Source of the DNA: Trebonia sp. | Lineage (GTDB): Bacteria > Actinomycetota > Actinomycetes > Streptosporangiales > Streptosporangiaceae | Direction of reading: 5' to 3' | NCBI GenBank assembly: GCA_030038035.1 | Contig: JASHPP010000787.1 | Location: 1 to 5,557, forward strand | Length of the DNA stretch: 5,557 bases | In this document: piece by piece, positions 1-5,557 of the stretch | How the letters are laid out: each line of letters opens with the position of its first letter | How positions within the stretch are numbered: position 1 is the first letter of the stretch | Translations under genes and position numbers: made by a program | Notes under the pieces: generated by a model | Databases searched by the model: none | Told to the model about the DNA's origin: nothing | The model's input: the letters and a program-made list of their open reading frames with translations, nothing else

Positions 1-554
1 GCGCGGTCCGGTCGCTGCTGGCCAGGCGGCTGCTGGCGGGCGCCGGGTTCGCGGCGTCGCGGCGGAGCCTGCGGCGGGCCGGCCAGCACGCCACGCGGAC
101 CGCGGGCCGGTGGTCGCTGCTGCCGCCGGCGGTCTCGGACTACGACCCGGACGAGCTGGCCGAGGCGGTCGCCGAGCAGCTGGCGGCACGGTGGGGCGTG
201 GTGTTCCGCGACCTGCTTGTCCGGGAGAACATCGCGCTGCCATGGCGCGAGGTCCTGTGGGCGTTCCGGCGCCTTGAGGCCCGCGGCCTGGTCCGCGGCG
301 GCCGGTTCGTCAGCGGCTTCAGCGGCGAGCAGTTCGCGCACCCGGACGCGGTGGACGCGCTGCGCCAGGTGCGCAGGCAGCCCCGCGACGGCGAGACGAT
401 CCGGCTGTCCGCCGCCGACCCGCTGAACCTCGTGGGCGTGGTGCTGCCAGGCACGCGCGTCCCGGCGACCGCGGCGAACGCCGTCACCTACACGGACGGC
501 GCGGTCCGCGCGCTGCCGCAGCCCGGGGAAGCGACCGCTGAGCTCCCCGCCTGA
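1..554 (+). CDS. lhr: Lhr-family ATP-dependent helicase, C-terminal fragment (5' truncated by window edge)
   Basis: The frame is open from base 3 to a TGA at 552-554, giving 183 visible residues with no start needed inside the window. The GTG at 198 is internal, because family-like sequence continues upstream of it (GRWSLLPP, then an acidic helical stretch). The end carries two blocks I recognise from the C-terminal region of long Lhr helicases: GRFVSGFSGEQF (visible residues 100-111), and SAADPLNLVG (136-145) followed by PGTRVPA. Lhr proteins are large 3'-to-5' DNA translocases and DNA:RNA helicases linked to DNA repair. The RecA-like motor, winged-helix and most of the beta-barrel regions would lie upstream, outside the window. 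The visible part has no lysine, with arginine used instead, as expected at this GC content. It ends with a short Pro/Ala/Glu-rich tail and faces the ABC operon convergently, so no shared function is implied. Family assignment is from remembered motifs, not a search. Confidence 0.8.
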   Translation, partial: AVRSLLARRLLAGAGFAASRRSLRRAGQHATRTAGRWSLLPPAVSDYDPDELAEAVAEQLAARWGVVFRDLLVRENIALPWREVLWAFRRLEARGLVRGGRFVSGFSGEQFAHPDAVDALRQVRRQPRDGETIRLSAADPLNLVGVVLPGTRVPATAANAVTYTDGAVRALPQPGEATAELPA

Positions 555-631
555 TCGCCCGCTCCCGTCCCGATCCGCTTCCCTGCGCAGATACCGAACG
601 AAGCGTGCCGCCTCTGCTGCGTCATCGCGAG

Positions 632-670
632 CGCGGGGCAGTCGCCGGCGTCCGTTCTGACTGACTCGCG
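632..670 (+). terminator. Candidate hairpin terminator between convergent genes
   Basis: Bases 632-643 pair with 659-670: 11 pairs including one G-U (636/666), one G/A mismatch (638/664), and a 15-base loop (644-658). It starts 77 bases after the helicase stop and ends 36 bases beyond the stop of the opposing operon. There is no T-run after it on either side, so it would be the U-tract-less kind often proposed in actinomycetes. Pairing is better in the + transcript; read from the - strand the G-U becomes an A/C mismatch. An outer arm, 605-611 with 671-677 (7 perfect pairs), stacks directly onto its 3' base and could extend the structure. The rest of the 555-706 gap shows no gene or promoter I can support. 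Confidence 0.4.
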
Positions 671-706
671 GCGGCACCTGACGCGGCCCGGCAGCGGCGC
701 ACCCGC

Positions 707-1834
707 CTACCTGCCCGCATCACCTGCCAGCGGGAAGAAGCAGGCGTGGGACCTGCCGTCGGCCTCGCGCACGAGCGGGGGCCGCTCGGCGTGGCAGCGA
801 GCCTGGACGCGCGGGCAGCGGGCGGCGAACACGCAGCCTTGCGCGGCGCCCGCCCCGGGCGGCCCGGCCGCCCCGGCTGCCCCGGCCGCCCCGGCCGGCC
901 CGGGGGCGGGCCTTTCCGCGCCGCCGGCCCCGTCCCGGACGGCGCCGTTCCCGCCGACCGCCAGCCGCCGCAGCGCCGGGTGGTCGGTGGGGATCGCGTC
1001 GTGCAGCGACTTGGTGTACGGGTGACGCGGCCGGCTGCGGACCAGCTCGGCAGGCCCGGTCTCCACCACCCGGCCGCGGTACATCACCGCGAGGGTGTCC
1101 GCGATCCGCCCGATCAGGTCCAGGTCGTGGCTGACGAACAGCATCGACAGGTCCCTGCTGCGCTTGGCCTCGAGCAGCAGGTTGACGATCTGCGCCTGCA
1201 TCGACACGTCAAGGCTGGAGGTCGGCTCGTCGCAGATCAGCACGGCGGGGTCGCAGATCAGCGCGCGGGCGATCGCGATCCGCTGCCGGCCGCCGCCGGA
1301 GTACCTGGACGGGTAGCTGTCCAGCGGGGCATCGGGCAGCCCGACGGCGGTCAGCAGCTCGCCCACCCGCTCGTCGGTGTCGCGGTCCCCGAGCCGGTGG
1401 ATCCGCAGCGGCTCGCGGACTATGTCCCGCAGCCGCATTCTCGGGTCGAGGGAGTCGTAGGGATCCTGCAGCACGAACCCGATCTGCCTGCGCACGCGCC
1501 GCAGGCTCCGCCGTCCGTGCGGGTAGTCCGCGCCGTCGAAGGTGAGCCGTCCCGCCGACGGGCGCTCAAGTCCGAGCGCCAGCCGGACGCAGGTGGTCTT
1601 CCCCGAGCCGGACTCGCCGACCAGGCCGAGCGTCGAGCCGTTGGTCAGCGACAGGCTGACGTCGTCGAGGGCGGGCATCCCGCGGTAGTACTTGCTGACC
1701 GAGTCAAAGCCGAGGACGACGCGCTCGCGTGCTCGCGTGCCGCCCGCGGGCGCGGCGCCAGGGAGGGAGACGGCGGCCGGGGCGAACGTCCGGCTGCCGT
1801 CCCGCGTGACGTCGGTCGCCTGTTGCCGGATCAT
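707..1834 (-). CDS. Peptide/nickel-type ABC importer ATPase, DppF/OppF-like
   Basis: This 375-residue protein is the second nucleotide-binding subunit of the importer; it hydrolyses ATP on the cytoplasmic face. Motifs in order: Walker A GESGSGKT (73-80), Q-loop Gln123 in VLQDP, signature YSGGG (178-182), Walker B LICDEP (199-204), D-loop SSLD (206-209) and H-loop His236. The oligopeptide-family C-terminal region follows, with HPYTKSL (271-277) and four cysteines at 334, 340, 347 and 365. The DppD-like partner has the same cysteine spacing (x5, x6, x17). Such cysteines have been reported to hold a 4Fe-4S cluster in related transporters. Odd points: the signature has Gly instead of Gln at its last position and Tyr at its first; about 38 low-complexity residues precede the ATPase domain; and a Gly/Ala/Pro-rich stretch (about 295-333) lies before the cysteines. 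The start ATG overlaps the upstream stop (ATGA) and has an excellent ribosome site. It is the last gene of the operon. Confidence 0.93.
   Translation of the reverse strand: MIRQQATDVTRDGSRTFAPAAVSLPGAAPAGGTRARERVVLGFDSVSKYYRGMPALDDVSLSLTNGSTLGLVGESGSGKTTCVRLALGLERPSAGRLTFDGADYPHGRRSLRRVRRQIGFVLQDPYDSLDPRMRLRDIVREPLRIHRLGDRDTDERVGELLTAVGLPDAPLDSYPSRYSGGGRQRIAIARALICDPAVLICDEPTSSLDVSMQAQIVNLLLEAKRSRDLSMLFVSHDLDLIGRIADTLAVMYRGRVVETGPAELVRSRPRHPYTKSLHDAIPTDHPALRRLAVGGNGAVRDGAGGAERPAPGPAGAAGAAGAAGPPGAGAAQGCVFAARCPRVQARCHAERPPLVREADGRSHACFFPLAGDAGR
863..898 (-). repeat. Four tandem 9-base repeats encoding Gly-Ala-Ala units in the DppF-like linker
   Basis: On the + strand the units are CCCGGCCGC (863-871), CCCGGCTGC (872-880), CCCGGCCGC (881-889) and CCCGGCCGG (890-898), differing at single bases. 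On the coding strand they encode residues 313-324 of the DppF-like protein (PAGAAGAAGAAG). The unit is three codons long, so gain or loss of a unit keeps the frame. The array sits between the HPY motif and the cysteine cluster and is flanked by an imperfect inverted repeat (851-860 with 898-908, one-base bulge). Confidence 0.75.
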
Positions 1835-2859
1835 GACCGTACCTCCTCAGCCTGGTCGGCGGCCTGGTGCCCGTCGCCGGGCGGCACGGGATGGTGGCAG
1901 GCCACCAGCCGCCCGCCCGCCACCGGCTCAAGCCCCGGGGCCTGGTCCGCGCAGACCGCCGACGAGCGCGGGCACCTGGGCGCGAAAGCGCATCCGGTCC
2001 GCTGGGCGGACGGCGCCGGCGGTGCGCCCGGTATCTGGAACAGCGGCGTGCCTGGCCGGCCCGTCCGCAGGTCGCGCCGGGTGCGCAGCAGGCCCGCGGT
2101 GTAGGGATGACCGGGGTGATCGAAGATCGCGTGCACCGGGCCCTGCTCGACGATCCGGCCGGCGTACATGACCGCGACCCAGTCGGCGAGTTCGGCCACC
2201 ACGCCCATGTCGTGGGTGATCCACAAGATCCCGGCGCCTGTTTCCGCCTTCAGGACGCCGAGCAGGGCGAGGATCTCCGCCTGGGTGGACACGTCAAGCG
2301 CCGTGGTCGACTCGTCCGCGATCAGCAGCGGCGGCGACAGCGCCACCGCCATCGCGATCATCACCCGCTGCCGCATGCCGCCGGAAAGCTGGTGCGGGTA
2401 GCGGCGGGCGACAAGCTCCGGCCGGTCGATCCGCACCCGCGCCAGCTCGCGCACCGCCTGCGCCGTCGCCTGCTGGCCGGACATCCCGCGGTGCACCCGG
2501 AACAGCTCGCCGATCTGCTTGCCCACCGGCCGCACCGGGTTGAGCGCGGCCATCGCGTCCTGGGCGATATAGCCGAGCAGGCCGGCCCGCCTGGACCGGA
2601 ACTCCCGCCCGCTCATCGCGGAGGCGTCGCAGCCCGCGATCGCGACCCGGCCGGTCACCGCCGCCGAGGGGGCGAGCAGCCGGGCGACGCCGAGCGCGAG
2701 CGAGCTCTTGCCGCTGCTGGTCTCCCCGATCAGCGCGACCGCCTGGCCGGGGGCGACGCGCAGGCTGGCGCCGTCCACCGCGAGCAGTTCGCCGTAGCGC
2801 ACCCGCAGGTCATCGACCTCAAGCGCCGCGCAGGCCGGCCTGTCGTCCATGGCGGTCAT
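1831..2859 (-). CDS. Peptide/nickel-type ABC importer ATPase, DppD/OppD-like
   Basis: This 342-residue protein is the first ATPase subunit of the importer and should pair with the DppF-like protein beneath the permease dimer. Motifs: Walker A GETSSGKS (45-52), Q-loop Gln100 in IAQDA, signature LSGGM (158-162, the form usual for this subfamily), Walker B LLIADES (178-184), D-loop TALD (186-189) and H-loop His216 in ITHD. The C-terminal family region has HPYTAGL (251-257) and cysteines at 290, 296, 303 and 321, the arrangement reported to hold a 4Fe-4S cluster in related transporters. Departures from consensus are Ser48 for the second Walker A glycine, Ala102 for the Pro after QD, and Ser184 for the Pro after DE. 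The residues essential for catalysis (Lys51, Glu183, His216) are intact. The start at 2859 overlaps the preceding stop as ATGA and has AGGA six bases upstream; an in-frame ATG at 2850 is a weaker alternative. Confidence 0.94.
   Translation of the reverse strand: MTAMDDRPACAALEVDDLRVRYGELLAVDGASLRVAPGQAVALIGETSSGKSSLALGVARLLAPSAAVTGRVAIAGCDASAMSGREFRSRRAGLLGYIAQDAMAALNPVRPVGKQIGELFRVHRGMSGQQATAQAVRELARVRIDRPELVARRYPHQLSGGMRQRVMIAMAVALSPPLLIADESTTALDVSTQAEILALLGVLKAETGAGILWITHDMGVVAELADWVAVMYAGRIVEQGPVHAIFDHPGHPYTAGLLRTRRDLRTGRPGTPLFQIPGAPPAPSAQRTGCAFAPRCPRSSAVCADQAPGLEPVAGGRLVACHHPVPPGDGHQAADQAEEVRS
1841..1847 (-). promoter_or_regulatory. Strong Shine-Dalgarno site for the DppF-like gene
   Basis: The coding strand reads AGGAGGT, a perfect match to the 16S anti-Shine-Dalgarno core, six bases before the ATG at 1834. 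It lies inside the last codons of the DppD-like gene and supports this start despite the long N-terminal extension it implies. It is the best ribosome site in the window, better than those of the upstream genes. Confidence 0.8.
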
Positions 2860-3776
2860 GCCGGATCCTGCCTGGTCCGCGGGTCAACGAACATTCGCAG
2901 CAGGTCGGCGAGCAGGTTGAAGACGACCACCGCCACCGCGCCGACGAGCACGGTGCCCATCACGACCGGCCGGTCCAGGTTCTGCAGCGATTCGACGGCG
3001 AGCAGCCCGATCCCCGGCCAGCCGAACACCACCTCCACGGTCACCACGCCGGACAGGTAGGAGCCCAGGTCCATGCCGATCATCGTGAGCACGGGGGACG
3101 CCACGTTGCGGAGCACGTGATCGCGCAGGATGTGGCGGTCGGTCAGCCCTTTGGCGACCGCGGTCCGCACATACGCCGACGACAGCGAGTCAGCCATCTG
3201 GTCGGCGACGATCTGCGCGTACCACGGCGCCCCGACCAGGCCCAGGGTCAGCGCGGGCAGCACGATCTCGGCCGGGCCCGCCCCGCCGGTGACCGGCGCC
3301 ATGTGCAGCCGGAAGCCGAACACGAGCAGCAGGATCAGGCCGACCACGAACTGCGGCATGGCCAGCAGGGTCAGGTTCACCGTGCTCACCGCGGCGCGCA
3401 CCCGGGGGTAGAGCGTGGCCAGCAGGCCAAGCGAGCCGCCGATGACGACCTCGGCGACCACCCCGGCCAGCGCCAGCCAGCCGGTGGTGACAAGCCGCGG
3501 CGCGATCAGGCTGATCACGCTCTGCCGCTGCACGTAGGAGGTGCCGAGGTTGCCGCGGAACAGGTTGGCGAAGTATTCGGCGAACTGGACCGCGAGCGGC
3601 TCGTTCAGGTGCAGCTGGATCCGGATGTTCTCGAGGACGGCCGCGCTCTGCGCCCGCGGGGCGAGCGCGCGCGCCGGGTCGCCTGGCACGACGAATTCGG
3701 CCAGGAAGCACAGCACGGCCACGCCGAGCACGGCGATCAGCCCGTAGCCCAGGCGGCGGATCAGCGACCGAGCCAT
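2856..3776 (-). CDS. Peptide/nickel-type ABC importer permease, DppB/OppB-like
   Basis: This 306-residue inner-membrane protein should form half of the translocation channel. The N-terminus fits the DppB type: a basic start, TM1 at about 10-30, then PGDPAR (31-36) and an external segment with GNLGTSY (75-81). Further hydrophobic segments lie at about 97-122, 130-155, 170-190, 226-250 and 270-292. The cytoplasmic EAA-type coupling loop is at about 202-224 (VRTAVAKGLTDRHILRDHVL), which contacts the ATPases. Later family landmarks are VEVVFGWPGIG (247-257), DRPVVMG (268-274) and the C-terminal DLLRMFVDPR (291-300). Length is typical. The ATG overlaps the end of the DppC-like gene by 16 bases and is preceded by GAGGG four bases upstream; its own stop overlaps the next start as ATGA. 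Substrate specificity is not readable from this protein. Confidence 0.94.
   Translation of the reverse strand: MARSLIRRLGYGLIAVLGVAVLCFLAEFVVPGDPARALAPRAQSAAVLENIRIQLHLNEPLAVQFAEYFANLFRGNLGTSYVQRQSVISLIAPRLVTTGWLALAGVVAEVVIGGSLGLLATLYPRVRAAVSTVNLTLLAMPQFVVGLILLLVFGFRLHMAPVTGGAGPAEIVLPALTLGLVGAPWYAQIVADQMADSLSSAYVRTAVAKGLTDRHILRDHVLRNVASPVLTMIGMDLGSYLSGVVTVEVVFGWPGIGLLAVESLQNLDRPVVMGTVLVGAVAVVVFNLLADLLRMFVDPRTRQDPA
2866..2869 (-). promoter_or_regulatory. Shine-Dalgarno site for the DppD-like gene
   Basis: The coding strand reads AGGA six bases before the ATG at 2859, inside the end of the DppB-like gene. It favours 2859 over the in-frame ATG at 2850 as the start. Confidence 0.6.
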
Positions 3777-4663
3777 GACACCCTCGCAAGGTCGGGGTTG
3801 CGCGCCTTCAGGCCCTCGCCGATCAGCAGGAACGACAGCGTGAGCAGCAAGATCGCCACGGCGGGCACAAGCAGCAGGTGCGGCGCGTAGCCGAGCGCGT
3901 CCTGGCCGTCGGAGATCATGTTGCCGAGCGAGGCCGTGGGCGGGTTGATCCCCGCCCCCAGGTAGGACAGCGTCGCCTCGAACACCACCGCGGACGCCGC
4001 GTTCAGCGGGGAGTAGGCGGCCAGCAGCGGGAACATGTGCGGGGCCAGGTGCCTGCGCACCACCGCGACCCCGCTCGCGCCCATCGCCTCGCCGGACTCC
4101 ACGAAACCGCGGTGCCGCAGCCGCAGCACCTCGCCGTAGACCAGCCGGGCCGGATAGGCCCAGAACAGCGCGGTGATGATCACGATCACCCGGGTCAGCC
4201 CGGCCGGCATCAGCCCGGCGATGACGAGCGCGGCCAGCGTGTACGGCAAGGCCAGGCCGACGTCGGTGATCCGCATCAGGACCGCCTCGAGCAGGCCGCC
4301 GAAGAAGCCGGCCAGCAGGCCGACGGCGGCGCCGATCGCGATGCTGGTCACGTTGGCGACCAGCGCCACGATCACCGATGTCCTGATGCCGAAGGCCAGC
4401 CGGGCCAGCTCGCTGCGGCCCAGCGTGTCGGTGCCGAGCGGGTGCGCCCAGCTGAGCCCCAGCGGCAGGCCGGTCGGGCTCAGGCCGTTGATCAGGTCCT
4501 GGTGCAGGGGGTTACCGAAGGCGGGCGCGCCGATCGCGATCCCCGCGAAGACCAGCAGCAGCGAGCTGCCCGCGATCAGCGTGGCCGGCCAGCGGGCGCC
4601 CCGGCGGGTACGCGCGCCGGTCGCGGCCGTTCCCGGCGCCGGGATGGTGGCTACCGCGGTCAT
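3761..4663 (-). CDS. Peptide/nickel-type ABC importer permease, DppC/OppC-like
   Basis: This 300-residue inner-membrane protein should be the partner of the DppB-like subunit. It has an Ala/Arg-rich cytoplasmic N-terminus, TM1 at about 27-47, then the DppC-type external motif HPLGTDTLGRS (74-84; the last residue is usually Asp). Further hydrophobic segments lie at about 93-119, 135-152, 156-177, 213-236 and 263-285. The EAA coupling loop (about 187-209) contains SGEAMGASGVAVVRRHLAPH and is close to consensus. The block EATLSYLGAGINPP followed by SLGNMI (about 229-250) is also typical. The C-terminus (LLIGEGLKARNPDL) departs from the usual GDGLRDxLDP form. I chose the ATG at 4663, two bases after the binding-protein stop and seven bases after GTGGG. 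An in-frame GTG at 4675 would add four residues and overlap by 10 bases but has poor ribosome-site spacing. This gene precedes the DppB-like gene, the reverse of the usual order. Confidence 0.93.
   Translation of the reverse strand: MTAVATIPAPGTAATGARTRRGARWPATLIAGSSLLLVFAGIAIGAPAFGNPLHQDLINGLSPTGLPLGLSWAHPLGTDTLGRSELARLAFGIRTSVIVALVANVTSIAIGAAVGLLAGFFGGLLEAVLMRITDVGLALPYTLAALVIAGLMPAGLTRVIVIITALFWAYPARLVYGEVLRLRHRGFVESGEAMGASGVAVVRRHLAPHMFPLLAAYSPLNAASAVVFEATLSYLGAGINPPTASLGNMISDGQDALGYAPHLLLVPAVAILLLTLSFLLIGEGLKARNPDLARVSWLGR
3781..3785 (-). promoter_or_regulatory. Shine-Dalgarno site for the DppB-like gene
   Basis: The coding strand reads GAGGG, four bases before the ATG at 3776. It lies within the DppC-like gene upstream of the 16-base overlap, so ribosomes finishing DppC pass the DppB start before stopping. 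Confidence 0.5.
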
Positions 4664-4665
4664 CG

Positions 4666-5557
4666 CTACACCCACATCCGGTCGTAGTAGCTGTAGGTCT
4701 CACCGCGGTACTGGTAGTTGCGGATCCGCCGGCCGACCCCGGCCAGCCAGAGCGCGGACTCCAGGAACACGAACGGGGCGTCCTCGCCGATGATCTGCTG
4801 GATCCGGGCGTACACCTGGTTCCGCGCGGTCTGGTCGAACATCGCCCTGGCCTGCGCGGCCAGGGCGTCTACCTGGGGGTTGGAGTAGGAGTTGTAGTTG
4901 GACGACGCCCCGGTGACGTACAGCGCGTCCACCTCATCCGCCGGGGTCGGCTGCACCTCGTACCAGTCGTCGGTGTCCAGCTGCAGGCGGGTGGCGCCGG
5001 TCTGCGCGGACTCCTCCAGGCTGAGCAGCGCGTTGCCCGAGACCTGGTTCAGCGAGATGTCCACGCCTACCGCGCCGAGCTGCGCCTGCACGATCTGGGC
5101 GATGGTCGGGTAGGGGTCGTCCGCGTTCACGGTGAGTACCGCGGAGAAGCCGTGCGGGTAGCCGGCCTCGGCCAGCAGCTGGCGGGCCCTGGCCGGGTCG
5201 TAGCCGTACGGGGCGAAGGTCGGGGTGAAGTCGGCGATCTGGGCGGGGAACGGCGCCCCCCACGGGCTGAACGTGCCGTAGGTCACCCGGCCGATCGCCT
5301 CCCTGTCCACCGCCCAGTTCAGGGCCTGGCGCACCTGCGGGTTGCTGAACGGCGCCTTGTCCATGTAGATCGTCAGCCACAGGTTGCCCGGTGAGGGCCG
5401 CTGCTGGGTCAGCGCGGCCAGGGCCGGCGTGGCCAGCACGTGCGCGGCCTGCGAGGACGGGATCCCGGCGCCGAGCAGGTCGACCGCGCCGTTCTCCAGC
5501 TGCAGCAGCTGGACGTTCGAGTCCACGCCCCAGCGGTAGGTCACCGAGTCCAGGTAG
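4666..5557 (-). CDS. ABC importer extracytoplasmic solute-binding protein, family 5 (DppA/OppA-like), N-terminus missing
   Basis: The frame is open from the right edge to a TAG at 4668-4666, giving 296 visible residues. The GTG at 5544 is internal, because family-like residues (YLDS) precede it in frame. Family 5 landmarks, in visible-residue order: YLDSVTYRW then a Val-Asp-Leu turn (1-28), NPQVRQALNWAVDREAI (about 74-90), the YDPARARQLLAEAGYPHGF block (about 119-137), SSNYNSYSNPQVDAL (about 214-228) and VYARIQQIIGEDAPFVFL (about 244-261). Such proteins capture peptides, nickel chelates, sugars or other small solutes outside the membrane and deliver them to the permease. The signal peptide or lipobox and the first part of the mature protein are outside the window. 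The acidic and aromatic stretch TDDWYEVQPTPADEV (about 192-206) corresponds to the region where relatives often have DWxxDYPDP. The gene is the first of the visible operon; the ligand cannot be assigned from this sequence. Confidence 0.93.
   Translation of the reverse strand, partial: YLDSVTYRWGVDSNVQLLQLENGAVDLLGAGIPSSQAAHVLATPALAALTQQRPSPGNLWLTIYMDKAPFSNPQVRQALNWAVDREAIGRVTYGTFSPWGAPFPAQIADFTPTFAPYGYDPARARQLLAEAGYPHGFSAVLTVNADDPYPTIAQIVQAQLGAVGVDISLNQVSGNALLSLEESAQTGATRLQLDTDDWYEVQPTPADEVDALYVTGASSNYNSYSNPQVDALAAQARAMFDQTARNQVYARIQQIIGEDAPFVFLESALWLAGVGRRIRNYQYRGETYSYYDRMWV

Noticed and set aside
140..487. - strand open frame of 115 codons opposite the helicase end
   Set aside because: It is Ser/Arg/Thr-rich with no motif, while the + strand frame carries clear Lhr C-terminal blocks.
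198..554. GTG at 198 as the start of a separate small gene
   Set aside because: The same frame is open upstream to the window edge with family-like sequence (GRWSLL), so this GTG is an internal valine.
555..706. Small gene, promoter or small RNA in the convergent gap
   Set aside because: Apart from the hairpin, I see no coding frame with a ribosome site and no convincing -10/-35 pair. Both neighbours point into the gap, so no promoter is required.
746..2104. Long open frame on the + strand (452 codons)
   Set aside because: It lies antisense to the DppF-like and DppD-like genes, is full of Arg, Gly, Pro and Ala, and shows no family motif. It is the usual antisense shadow of GC-rich coding sequence.
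1867..3060. Long open frame on the + strand (397 codons)
   Set aside because: It is antisense to the DppD-like and DppB-like genes, has arginine/histidine-rich low-complexity content and no recognisable domain.
3117..4793. Several + strand open frames of roughly 90-270 codons
   Set aside because: All are opposite well-supported permease and binding-protein genes, with biased shadow composition and no plausible start context.
5542..5544. GTG as the start of the binding protein
   Set aside because: In-frame YLDS before it continues the family pattern, and the visible protein would otherwise lack its signal peptide and first part; it is an internal valine.
1..5557. Insertion sequence, CRISPR array, tRNA, phage or defence genes
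   Set aside because: No direct-repeat array with spacers, no transposase motif, no terminal inverted repeats and no tRNA-like fold were found. The window is almost entirely helicase and ABC importer coding sequence.

Overview
The window is very GC-rich, with G or C at most third codon positions, GTG as well as ATG start codons and tightly overlapping genes. This fits a high-GC actinomycete chromosome (inference; no species marker is present). It holds the 3' end of one gene on the + strand, a 152-base convergent intergenic gap, and a five-gene ABC importer operon that fills the rest of the window on the - strand. The first gene of that operon is cut by the right edge.

Left part (1-554, +): the last 183 codons of a large Lhr-family DEAD/DEAH helicase. 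The helicase motor lies outside the window. The gap at 555-706 holds no gene. It does contain an imperfect 12-pair hairpin (632-670), which probably ends the helicase transcript and may also affect the opposing operon.

Right part (707-5557, -): a complete peptide/nickel-type (Opp/Dpp family) importer except for the N-terminus of the binding protein. In transcription order the genes are: extracytoplasmic substrate-binding protein (partial), DppC-like permease, DppB-like permease, DppD-like ATPase, DppF-like ATPase. Junctions are a 2-base gap, a 16-base overlap and two 4-base ATGA overlaps, so the genes are very probably co-transcribed and translationally coupled. The binding protein should deliver substrate to a B/C permease pair, driven by the D/F ATPase heterodimer. 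The substrate cannot be read from the sequence. The operon promoter and any regulator lie beyond the right edge.

Nothing here looks like a wholly new system. The best observation concerns the two ATPases. Each departs from consensus, and under the standard head-to-tail ATPase dimer every departure (DppD Walker A, Q-loop and Walker B neighbours, plus the DppF signature motif) falls in the same composite ATP site, leaving the other site canonical. Also notable are the C-before-B permease gene order and an in-frame 9-base tandem repeat encoding Gly-Ala-Ala in a flexible linker of the DppF-like protein, which coincides with a G-quadruplex-type pattern on the mRNA strand.
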